Below are positions 1 to 12,400 of a DNA stretch of 64,000 nt, one piece after another (the first letter of the stretch is position 1; each line of letters starts with the position of its first letter). The stretch is from Pocillopora verrucosa (Eukaryota > Cnidaria > Anthozoa > Scleractinia > Pocilloporidae), in contig NC_089315.1 of the NCBI RefSeq assembly GCF_036669915.1, positions 2,409,953-2,473,952 of the forward strand, in the 5' to 3' direction. The translations under genes were made by a program, and so were the position numbers. The notes under the pieces were generated by a model that had not been told where the DNA came from, did no database searches, and saw nothing but the letters and a program-made list of their open reading frames with translations.

Positions 1-268
1 AATATGACCTGTCAGTGCGAGAATTTCAATGAAATTTGTTACGAGCGTGTGAAAATTAGTCAACGATGTCAGTTAAAAGAAACTGGGAAGCTAAAATTGG
101 GATCAGGCTTCGTTTGTATTGTATGCGAAGGAAAGACTGAAAGCCATCACTTTGATTGGTTCAGTAGGATGCTTTGAATAGCTCTCCTAAACAAACGAAA
201 CCTTTATAATAAAATCAAAATGAATCATGGTTTCTAACTACCGAGAAGATCAACTGACGGCGGTTTAC
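1..268. other. Intronic edge sequence
   Basis: This lies 3' of the last visible ADAMTS exon and should be intron of that gene. No exon-like open stretch with flanking splice sites was seen in it. Confidence 0.5.
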
Positions 269-479
269 CTGTCCAATATGCACTGTGTACCACTCTGCCG
301 GGCACGGCTGATTTCCACAAGCTTCTTCGCTGGCTGGTTTAGTTTCATTACAATTGCTATCGTCAACTTCCAGCTCAACACCTTGTGAATCTATCACACA
401 GAAAACTTCTCGTGTTCTCATTCCGTGCTCGCCGTCATTGCAGTTCTTTGTACAATCAGTCCATATTCCTATCTCCCAC
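269..479 (-). other. C-terminal thrombospondin type 1 repeat (last exon seen)
   Basis: Reads [20 protein letters not shown], then TREVFCV and [17 protein letters not shown]. This is the C-terminal ADAMTS TSP1 type, with the W...W...C...C spacing and the CxxQPCPxxW end that starts the next repeat. It joins the spacer exon through an Arg codon and ends at a GTAAAC donor. More TSP1 repeats probably follow outside the window. Confidence 0.9.
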
Positions 480-3400
480 CTAGATGGAAAGTGAAACCAT
501 TAGAAGGTTAAAATAATTAAAGTGGATTTGTTTCTTAATTGATCACCATTTTGAGGGTATCATAGTCTTAACTGCCACAAGCTCAGTGGTAGAACGTCCG
601 GAGCATTAATCAGATTCAATAACTGATGTTTACTAAATTCCAGTTCAAAACAATAAACTGTCACATGGATTTTTTTTTCAACCGCCCAACGCTTCATTTG
701 CCAAAAAAAATTTTCACCTCTATATATATATCACAGTGAATTTCGTCGAATAATTCTCGAGACGAAGTCTGAGAGATCATTGTACAACCTTTGTTGAAGA
801 GATCTGAATTTAATCTCGTTTAGTATAATTAGTCAGGTAACCTACAAGAGCAACTGCATTTTTAGAACGATCGAAAACTCGCGCGGATGTCATGAATATT
901 ACAATTAGTGCTTTAGTATCATAATCGACTAGCTTGGGGTGATTCCAGGAAAATATTTAGTGATCATCGACTACTTAGAATGCATATACCAGCGGAAAAA
1001 TAATAAACTGAAAAACATTCACTTTGCCAAAGTTTTGGTACATCTCGTTTTCTCACAAGTTTATAGTAGAAAGCCGATGAATGCTAATCAGATGTTTGGC
1101 GAGGTTAAAAGCCATGTTCCAGACCAATACAAACCTGTCAGGGTACTTAAAATATGAAATGCAAATAGAACATCAACGCATGTGCATAAACACCTTCAGC
1201 CTCACCTCGCTTCACCTGAGTCCTCGTCGTCCTGCCCAAGCTCCTCATCTAACTCGTAAATCTCTCGGACGAGTTCAGGAAAATCGCTATCGAGGCCGAG
1301 ACTCCTTGTGGACTGGGCATCAGGTTTAATGTATTCGTATTTCACCGTATATTTCGAATATTCGTCCACTTTCTCATACTGGAAAAATAAATCAAAGCTT
1401 AAATTAATGGAATAAAGCACAGGAACATTCACACAACCCTCAAATTTAACAAGAGTGTTTTCAGTCACCACAGTTTTAAAATTTAACGCCGAAAGTTCTT
1501 GTCCCAATTACTTTGCTAATTGCGTGTTCTTCTCTTTCAGGATTATAATGAGCAAAAAGTTATAAAATTATGATAAATCAATTACTTAACTATCAAATCA
1601 ATAGATTGACGAAGTTTGTTTTGAATTGATCATTTACGTTATCAACGTTATCAGTTCATAGCCCGTGATGACGACCTGTTCTCAGCTAATTTCAGTAAAG
1701 TCTATAAATCTCCTCCTTGCAAATCAATAACTTCCACTTGCTAATGGTCAAGAAAATTCGAAAGTACATTGAAATGCCATTTATGCCAGCAATACTGAAT
1801 TACCTACTCACATTCAGCACATTTGTTTTAAACAATTTTTACTTACCAGTAATGCAAAGCTCTTTGTCAGTGGGCCTTTAGCCTCGACGAGTTCTTTTTG
1901 ATTTCTTTTCCGGAACTTAAACTTATTTCCATCCGCTGTGAATGTCTTTGGACCAAAATTAGCAAGGAACGAGTCGTAATCAAGAACAGGGTTGTAGTCA
2001 GCGTCCTCTAAAACTGAAGCGGTGCAACGTTGTATAATTCAGCAAGTAGTTTCCATTCATGTCTTTTGGAGATTATTTTGAGCCCGACACTTACATAATT
2101 TGTTTTACCATAATTTTCGACCGCTCCGATTTGCTTAAGACAAAGAAGTGGCAGGTAACTTAACTGATGCAGCTTTACCCATGAATTGTAAAATACAAGG
2201 TGAAATCACTGAAAAATTGTTTTGGTAAGAATGTTCATTCAAACTCTCGAAAACGTTCAGAGTAAAGTTTCGAGACGTACATTCGAAACGCCTAACAAGA
2301 AGTAGTAGTGTATTAAGTTCGAGCCAAGTGAGTACGTCTGTATGTGACACGCTGGCAGATGGCACAATGGGATCCTTTAGAAATTACATGAAGTTATGAA
2401 TGGAGAAATAGGCGTAGACCCATTGTCACGTGATTTTGTGATTACTCGACTATAAAAGAAATCGCAAGGGACCAATCAGAATTCAAAATTGTGTCACACA
2501 CATCATGTCGTAACTTCAAAAGCCAAAATGCCCGATAAGTTTTGAGATTCGTTGAGGTCATAAGCACGTAAGTATTTTTTCTCATGCTCACTGTCACCCA
2601 AAGGAAGGTGAAATGAATAATATTCTGTTTAATTCTTTTGCCATACTTACCTAAGTTGTTTTCAGAAGCTGTCGCCTCTTCGATTTTGACATTCCTTGCT
2701 CCAGCTGGAATTGTTGCGATGGGGACATACCATTCATCTGAAACGCAAGAGCAATCAACAATTCTGAGAGAGTTATGATATAGATGTTAAGGAAATCTTT
2801 TAGACGCAATTGCAAGTGCTTGTGCGGATTTGTTAAATGCCAAAGGATTAAGCAGATGAAATGTGTAGCAGTAGTGCAAGACTACCCCCTCCCTCCTCCC
2901 CTCTCACTTCTCCAGTGTTCAGTGTTTTATATCATTACTAAAAGTAATGAAACGCCTAAGTTTTTTGGTGGTTAGTGCTGATTTTCAATTACTCTTCTTT
3001 ATGAATAGTGGTAAGCCTTAGTATTTATCAACACAAAATGTCAATATTTCAATTAAGGAAAGCCCTGAAATGAAACTAAATAAAACACGGTTGCATGATA
3101 CCAACCCCCCTCTTATCTCACAGTGATTTTTGAAAGATTGATCACTCAATTGTCAAGCGCCAAAGTAACTATATGCTCCGGTCTTTCACCAACCCCGACT
3201 CCCTTTCACGCAGTGACTGGAACAAGGAACTCTAGTGTTAAAGTATGGAATAGGGACTTTTTATCTTTCTATTTTTAAGTATCCGAAATATGACATAATA
3301 TGTTTAACTAGAGAGAGAATACAGAGACCTTAGTCACCGTTTTCTATAGTTCTGTTTTCTACTGTTCAGAACTTACCTGCTGGTGGAACTTTGCTGTATG

Positions 3401-6400
3401 TAAAAGTTGTCTTCTTCGCAACACCGCTGGGATTGGGCTTACTTTTGTTGGGCTTACTTTTGTTGGGCTTACTTTTGTTGGGCTTTGGTTTCTTGAGAGA
3501 AAATTTTCAAAGCGAGATACGCATTGTAAATAGATCTTAGGCCCAGTTTTTTAATAATCAGCATTCCAGCTTAGGCTACAGTTTGGAATAATCAATGGGC
3601 GGGAAGATTATTCGTAATAAATTGACCTCTTGAAGTAAAATGATCGTTTTCTAATTTTTCATGGTAAGCGATAAGCCTTCTTCGCACGGGTAACAAACTT
3701 AACTTCAAGTTTAAAGTTAAACTATAAGTTTTAAAAAACGTTTTGTTGAATTGAAGGTGGTTTAGATGATGGTTTTGCTCTAAACAATGGCTAAAATATT
3801 TCGTAGTTACGTGTACCGGTGTATATGCATTCAATCTTACGAAAACTATGCAGACTCTTTTTCGCAAGGTTTCCGTCAGATCTAATGCCCATTCTATATT
3901 AATTTCCGTTTATGCAATATGAAGGGATAATACTGACAACAGTCTTTCAAAATGCACTCTCGCCGTGCTAATTAAAGTATAACTTGACAGCCCAAGCGCA
4001 CACATTTCACCTGTTCAGTGAACGGGCAAAAGGAAAGGCGCCTTTTTTCTCTAATTCATTCCTTGAGTGCATGATCTTCTCAAGCCTCTTTACTTACCTG
4101 GCATTTTCCATTGATACAGACACCACTGTTAGGCTGGTCAGTGCAAGGTGTTCCATCCTTGACGTTTCCAAAGGATGTGGTATCTCCGTTAGTTGTGGCA
4201 CAACTTAGAACGCACTTAGGACTTCCTGATTAAACAGAAAACGGAAAGCCATTCTAAATATACCTATTTTTTTTAGGAAATTGATACTTCGTGAAAACCA
4301 TCACGTGCTGGTCCAAGAGGCGCTAATTTTTGTTAGCTTTAATCTACACTTTATTTAGTAAGTGGCAGGTTAAATTGCAATATTTCGCACATTTAAAATA
4401 TCCATACAATAACTCTAATTTTTTGACAACTTCGAAACAATAACAAGATAGTATTAATCTATCAGGGTGGCTTGATTCCTTCCCTCGCAGTAAGGGTTAA
4501 TACCACGAACATTGTGTGGGTTGCACATTTTTATACTTAATGTTACATTTTACTTTTCTGTTTCTGTTGTCTCAATAAATTATGTTTCTTTGTGTAATTC
4601 TTGTTATTTCCCTCACTGTGAAACTGAAGCTCATCTTTCGCTGTGGATTCAGTAGAAATTGATTTCAAATGTCCTTAACCAAAATATGCAGAGGTGTGTG
4701 CATCATCTGTGACTGGTATCAAAGTAAGTGTGAATCTGGTGACGACTCTGAATGACCAACCTTGTGCATAGTATGGATCGTAGATCCAGTTAAAAGGGCC
4801 TCCTTGAAACTGTACATGTCTGTGATCCTTACACTGTTTCATCCTTGGATTTTCGAAGCTTGATGGACATTTCTAAAAATGAAAAAAAATCGTACCATCT
4901 ACTAATTAAAATTACTTCCTCAATATAGCGTTGAGATATTGAGCGGGACAAAGACTCCATTTTTTTTTTCAGGAGGATTGTATGTACAAGCTTTTTGTCT
5001 GCCCAACAGTAATCTGTTGTTATCTGTTTTAGGACATTTAATATATACACCTTATTCCCTGGTTTAACATATAATACGCACGGATAGTCCTCGCCCCGAA
5101 GAGACATGGAAAAATACGAGCAACGTTCAAAATGTCCCCTCGAATTATTTGCTAAATCATCGAGTAGAGGATTTGTTATTTTACTTTTAGTATTTTTAAT
5201 TTGCGATGGCAACCATTGGCCTTATCTGTGTATCGTACGCGAAAGGCGAAAACAATAGGAACGAAAGCATTAAAATGTTCTCGTAATCATCAATGAAAAA
5301 AATCAGCCTCAATCAAAGCTCGGATCGTTCAGTGCGGCCATTTTGTTGCTCCGTGTTTTCCCCCTGTTCTCCAGTGTAATATTGTGGTATATTATACGCG
5401 TTTTCATTCATCTTGGTAAAACGACATATTAGTGGAATAATAAACTGCAATCATGACTTCAAAAACTACATATACAGACGAAATACCTATGATGAAATGC
5501 ACGCGAGTGAAAAAAGTTCAGACAAAAAATTTCAAAAGTAATTACCGGGTTATTACAAATCTTGTATTCCTTAGCTTTTCCTTGGCATAGTTTCCCTCCG
5601 CGCTTCGGCCTGAAAATAATTAATTTGTCATTTTAACTTTACCTTGTGAAGGTTGTCTTACCGTTCAGTGGTTACTTTTCCACAATACCCATTTGCTATG
5701 TTTCATAACCAGATGCTTCTTTCCAAAATAGAAATTAAGATAATTTTATTACCCTTCTTGTTGTTGATGAGGAAGTAACAGAGGACCGAGGAGATTTTCG
5801 CTCCATCAAGGTTAAGGTTTATCCAGAAAGTTAGTGAAAATTCTCTCTCTTTAGCGGAAATCTGGGGCAGATTAGAAGGTTCATATTATCTGTGAAACTA
5901 TCATATGATTATTTTGATCGCACAAGTAAAGGAAATCGCAGTTAAGCTGCCGAAGCTTCTTCTTCAACTCTGCACTGGTCGAGCAGGGGTTGTTTACGAT
6001 CACGAATAAACAGTTTAAACTAAATCAGGTTGTAAAAATCTTTGATGATAATAGCAATCTTTTCTCAAATAAGGCTAAGGTGACTTCATGTTACTCACGC
6101 TGGATTGTCGCAAGCACGCTCCCTCGTGCTAAGACCTTGGCCACATTGGGGATAACAGTTACTCCATGGTTTCCAGGCTCCCCAATTGCCATCCACGTCT
6201 TGGTATCCCGGCTTGTTTTTTATAGATACACAGCGACCATGCATGCACCACTGAGGAATCAATCACAACAAAAAAGAAAATACGGGAGAGAGAAAGATAA
6301 AGAGACAGAAAAAGATCATCAGAATAAATCAAGATAAGCTTTTTATGATTCTACTAATTCAGATTAATTCAAGATAAGCTTTTTTGTTTGTTATATGTAA

Positions 6401-9400
6401 CCTTTTTATTTCCGCATTTGGTTCCATCAGCGGCTGGTTCATCGTTTGAGGAGCAGTACCCATCAGGCTTTTCGCAGTGTAAATTGACGCACATTTTCTA
6501 TAGAAGGATACAAAGATTTAAGTTGTAAGTTACACAAAACTAGTATTTATTAGCGGTATTTAGCGGTAATCCATCAATGTCATATCTAATAATTTCGGTT
6601 CTTGTAACATATACAAGTACTCTCTGCCATTCCCAACCAATTCAAAAATTACAACCAAGTATCAAAGAAAAGTTCGATTAGGCAAAACAAGAGCAGGTTT
6701 TCTCCTAGCCAAACTGACAGTCGAATAAAAATACGAAAATTCATTGTTTGGCAGCGTTTCAAACGAGGGACTTAGCTTTAAACTTCAGCTCGAAAACTGC
6801 ACCTATCAATTCGAAGCTTCAATATCCCTCACTGACTATTATTGAAGTAATTTAAGAAAATATTCTGTTTAAAACGAGAAAGAGACTGTTTAACGCAAAT
6901 TTTATAGTTACCGCTTTTAAATCCGGAATATCGCAGACTTTGGCACCTGCTCCGAACATGCGCACACACTGATCATCTCCGTCGTAAATCTTTCCTGGTA
7001 GGCCTTTTGGCATTTCAAATTTGCTCTTGGGTTCGTCATCGTTCAAACATTTAGCTTGCTGCGTTCTTAAAAAAAGAAACAAGTTATTCGCCATTTGCAA
7101 CATTTCAGTAAACAGGGACAGAAAAAGAATATAATTAGAGGAAATAGCCATAGCTAATTAACCTGCCTATTACGGAGCCGTAAAACTCTGAATGATTTTA
7201 TCACAGAGGAATTTTCACAGATTCGTGCCTCGGAATCATGACAATGGTTATCCTGTGGTTCACACGTTCATAAGCTACCAAAACGATAGAGGCTTACGAA
7301 CCACTACGTGGCTTTGTCTTAGTCAGCTTGAAAGCATTGCTAGTTTTCTTTTCCCATTTTCTTTTTTTCGCTGACGGTGATATGATGCTGGGGATACCTC
7401 CGACATCGAGATTATATTATGTCGTGCACACTTAGAAAAGCGCAAAGAACAGCCATTGCAAACCGTAGACATGGTAGAGTTGAATATAAATTGAACCCCT
7501 CTTACTGTAAAAATTTTGTCACGTAATTCCTACTGCACGGCGACCAATCAAACGCTGTCACTTTTCCACTTGCCCTAGTCGCCATAATGTAGACGCCATC
7601 GTTGCATTTGTTCCCCTCTCCGTCGTGTTCAGAGCCGAGACTGGTAAAGGAAAAACAGGAACACACAACTGATCAGGGCTGCGCTCTTTGGTTATTTATT
7701 GCAATTGAATAAGCATTTTCATCGCGCATCGTTTTCTCTTGAGCGAGTATGGTATCGATTTTTTTGTTTGTTGATGAATATGGACCAACTCTCAGCAAAA
7801 GAAGAGGAATGGTTAAGGTACATTTGAATTATCTGATTATCAGTGGATAAAATCGCTATGATAGGTCAATTAAGGTCAATGCAAGGTGCTGTTTTCCCTT
7901 ATTGTGCGATTCCACGATTTTTTGAAAAATTGACCTCTTATAAGATAAAAGGCAAATAAATAATGCTCAACAAAAGCAAAAATATTAAAGAATATTTGTT
8001 GATTTTCAGAGGAGTGACTTTTGAAGTGCGCATGCGTCGACAAGTAATCCATATCGCGGTTATCGCGTGCTTAAAGCAATAGAATGTTAATTGACTTACT
8101 TGTGAGCTGTTTCATGAGCCAATGTAAACGCAGTTCCTAGCCCTGTGTCCTTGTTTAGAGTACAGCTGACGTCTGGTCTACACATTCCCTTCAATTGCGC
8201 CAAACCTTAAAGAGAATAACATATGTAAATGATTCAAGATTCTTAGCCATTAAAAAATTGAACAGAAAAGTCTGTTAACTCCTCTCTTTTGCACAGAATT
8301 TTGATTGAACCTTTCACTTCCAAGATCTGATTGCTAATTTTCCTCGTTTGCTGTTACACATTTCCATTTAAATTAGTTTTGAGAATTTGATGTTAGATCA
8401 AGATAACAACTACTACCTGATAAGTTTAAATATTCTTATTACCTGTTTGTTGGATAATGTGCGGATATTACTGAAAGAAGTTACATGTTTATCACTTCTG
8501 GGAGTTAAGGAGTTAAGATATGTATTGAGTTACCTAAAATCGTTCCGCAACCCTGGTCTTGTACATTTCCTTTGTTTCTGCAAAAGTTGTACCTGCAAAA
8601 TACTTTGCATCATTACCAGTTTGTCGCACTTGGAGGGTGTAAGGTATTGTTAGTTTAAAGAAAAGGTTTTCTCTAGTGTTTGGTTTCATCTGCTCTTAAA
8701 CTTGCTCAGTTTCAAGTTTTGAATCAAGGGTCAAGACCGACTTATAAATCTATGCCGGCAAACGCTGTAGTCAAATGTAGTCAGTTTTCGTAGTTCTACC
8801 GCCTTCAAAATAACGTAGCTTTATATGCAATTATCTTGAAGTTTTTCCCATTTGAATTTATCAGAGTACACCTTGGACGATATTATTGTTATAGTGGAAC
8901 TTTTCTTACTTCGAAAACAGTGCTGCATGGTCAAAATGGTCCGGACTCTTGTCGTCACCATTATTTTGTCCTGTTGTCCATTTACAGAAACTATCCAGAG
9001 TGCTGGCGGCATGTGTGCTAATAACCAAACCTCTCTTGATAGCAGAAGCGAAGGAGGAAAGAACAAATATAAATTGAAAATTCACTGAAAACGGCACAAA
9101 CCATAGTTGGTTCAATTTTCCCTCTGTTATCTTCTCTCTGGTAGCAGCTTACTCATGAGAGTAAAAGGTTTTTTTCTTAGAAAATTAAGTTAAAGTCTTG
9201 CGTCCCCGCACCGAACTGTTACGCTAGCGAGGAAACATTTTTAAACGCTTATCTGTCATGAAAGTCGATGACACCAGGATAAGAAGAATCAGAGTAAAGT
9301 CACTCGTGAAGTCTGGCAGAAGTTAACCACAACGACTGTGAAATCTAAAACTTACCTCGTCATTTTGCAGAATCAACAGTTTGGTTACCACATATTTGAC

Positions 9401-12400
9401 GTTAGCCCCAATGGAAGCGTCGTCTAAGAGACCGTGAGCCTAAAATATGAATGTTGTTAGTGTTTATTATTGTTTTGTATGTAGTGGCAAGTTCTCTCTA
9501 ACAGGTGAAAATGGAACTGAGGGTTCGTTTAAACGAAGGTTTGAGAGGTCTTTGTTCACTGGGTGCACCAGTTATGCGTGAAGGGCGCTAAGCTGGGAAC
9601 GAACAAACACACAAAAAAAGACTGGGTAGCCTGTCGTGCTGTGATAAAAGAGAAAAGGGCGGGGTCGATCGAACCGAGTGATTCGCAATGTAGCGGAAAC
9701 AAGTCTCTGTATTTGTACTTCAAACTAACCTCCGTAGAGAAAAAAGGAAATTTCGAAGGAGCAATTCCTCACGACAATTGGACTTTCCACGAAAACAGGT
9801 ATGATTACGTAGAACAACTCGAATGGCCTTTTTTTTTTTTTGCAACATACCATATTTGCCATGGTGGGCACATATTTCTTTATTTGAGGAACACCGTAAA
9901 ATCTTGTCATCACTTTCTCTACCACTAGCATGGACTCGATGGTTCTTTTTACACTCGGTTGAAAAGAGCGTTCGGAGTTAGTATGGGTGTCATCATCTTC
10001 GTCAGACTGCTGAACAGCTGCTCCGCCTAGAAAATCAGGTTATCAAAAAGTGTTTGCTAGTTTGATACCGATGCGTTGCTGAGGGGCTGGGGGTTGGGTA
10101 ACCGAGACGTTTCCTTTCTGAGATGATTTTTTTTCTTGACTGTTCGACTCACCGTAATTCACTTATAACCCAGTTAGCGAAAAAGCATGAATCCGAAGAA
10201 TTTGTCGGGCATATCTCACTTAATGCTCATCTCACAAGATGTCACTTTTTAATAGAACACAGAATGGATTTCGACACGACAGCCGCGTAGGTACCCTCCC
10301 ATTATTTCATGATAATAAACGATAACCATACAACTGTTGTAAAAGATGGGAGGGAATACATAGCCTGTATTCCTCGAGGGAAATATTCTGCGTGGGAGGG
10401 AAGACGAGGGAAACGCGAAACTGGGAGAGCCCCCTTCAAGGGAAACAAAAAGTGCAGCCAATGCTGAGGGCGAAAAAAGAAACCCATGGTCTCTATTAAT
10501 ACCTTCCACTCCACACCAGCTATCAGATCTTTTCTCATCCTCGAGAGCCTGTGCCAGTGACTGCGCATGCGCGGGTGATAAAGACCTCCTGTGGATTACG
10601 TGGGCTCGAGTGTTGTTCTTTCCCAGTTTAAGTCGATCGGGCAGAGGATGTACCATAAAAACGTCTTGTGGCGTGCGAATCATACCATGCTGTACAAGGA
10701 ATAGAATTGAACAAATTAACTGACTGCGCGTTTAGAAGTTAGGTTGAAAACAATTTCATCCCTGGAATTTGAAAGGGTTTAGTCTCGTACCCAGTCCTTC
10801 CACAGTGGAGCAGTAACGTGGTAGGATCTGGGTTCAAGATTAGGAGGGGTTATCACCAGTTTTTGAATTAAAAAGTGCCTTTTTCCTGTCGATATCTCTC
10901 CCAGGATTGTTGAAGCCGGGCAAACGCGACGGAATTTGCTCATCGAACCCCGATCTAACTTGTTCTTATGCTTTGCATAACCGTGAATGAAAACGTTCTC
11001 GTGCAAAACTCGAATCGCATCAATGCAACGTATATTATCGTCAGTTGTGTTCTCCATGTCAACATAAATTTCTCCCATTTTGAAATTATTTTTGCGGCTT
11101 ATACAGACTTTGTCAACTACTACACTTGTCTATTGAAAAGCGACCGCCTCTGGTGCCAAAAAATGTGTTTGAACGGCACTACGTACCAGTCCTTCACAGT
11201 TGCTGATGGCCACTTTGTTCCCAGTTCCTCCTATGGGAACCACCTGTCCAGTGTAATGACAATGATCAATCTCGTAATGAAATTCCGACGTGCCGTTACT
11301 ACGAATTTCGATCTCAAAATTGGGCGAAAAAAGCTCATCATTAATTGTGACGTTCAGGTGAAGATCTTGACCAAACGCTGAGATCTTAAAGAAGACGGGT
11401 TCTTTCGACTTGGTACCGTCAAGGTCTCTCTTTCGCCGAGCGTTCCCATTTGCCAAGTCACGTGATAAAAATCTACCTCGCTCATCAACTTGAACAGGAT
11501 GGGAGACGTCGAACTCTGGAACTGTGGGTGAAGTTAAAAATGCAAGATATTTAACTGCTTTTCTAAACAGTTTTCTGGTTTTTATCTTGCGTCGGCATTT
11601 TTGGAAAATATTAAAAAACGTCACGCATGGGTTGACTGGCCTTCCTATCTTGATTCGCTACGTAACAAAAACATTAAATCGATAATAGCAAAGAGCTAGG
11701 AATGAAATTAAATTCTTGATTTTTCGAAAGTGTGTTAGTAAATAAATTGAATGATGCGTAAATTTATTAGAGTCTAGAACTAACGAATTACAGCCTGATT
11801 GGCTTTCGGTTAACTTTTTGTTTTCTTTTTGCACAACCTTTTTTCTTTTTTTTCCCAAGCAGAGCAATTAATAGCATCGTACTGTGCATTTTATAATTAT
11901 GTTCCGTTTTTGCCGCTTCTGAGCATAAATCGTAAAAATGAACAATCAATCACTTTTGTTTCAGCTACAATTAAGACACACGACCAGGAGCCCATTACTT
12001 AATGGGCTCCTGACACGACTCATTAGACCCCTGGATGAAGTTAATGCATGACTACCTAAATTTGACTGCATAGGCGGAACAATTGTCACGGAATGTCAAG
12101 AAGTTAACGGTTTTGGTGGACGACATGTGGCTTGGCGTTCGAAATTCCCTGCAGGGGAGGGGGGAGGGGGTTGTTCATCGGAATTCTTGTGAAAATGTGT
12201 CGCCAACCGTTCCAAATCCTGACTATGTTTCAAACCAAAAAATACCATTTCTCTTTTTCATTTCTTTTACTTAAAGTCATTCGCGGTTAAATTCAAAAAC
12301 CCGTTTATATGTTTTCTTTGAAAATCGTAACTGATTGAAGACGTAAATGATCAAACAGTTTGCCTGTAGCTATACCAAAACGACTCAAAAAACTATTGAG

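Noticed and set aside
4829..5212. 127-codon minus-strand frame overlapping an ADAMTS exon
   Set aside because: It is in a different frame from the conserved Cys-rich exon and covers mainly intron.
8836..9088. Plus-strand frames of 60-80 codons
   Set aside because: They lie antisense to the conserved metalloprotease exon 8910-9034.
9563..9928. 121-codon plus-strand frame
   Set aside because: Antisense to the exon 9851-10026 and its intron; no recognisable domain.
10249..10502. Extension of the ADAMTS propeptide frame past CGVEG
   Set aside because: It reads through the donor at 10502 into intron; the exon at 9851-10026 joins in phase and restores homology.
10779..11078. 99-codon minus-strand frame within the ADAMTS gene as an extra exon
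   Set aside because: The flanking exons 11187-11521 and 10503-10689 join in phase with continuous propeptide homology, leaving no place for it.
11522..11624. Unspliced N-terminal extension of the propeptide exon ([13 protein letters not shown]...)
   Set aside because: It is basic and not a signal peptide, and a good CACCCACAG acceptor precedes the conserved part at 11521.
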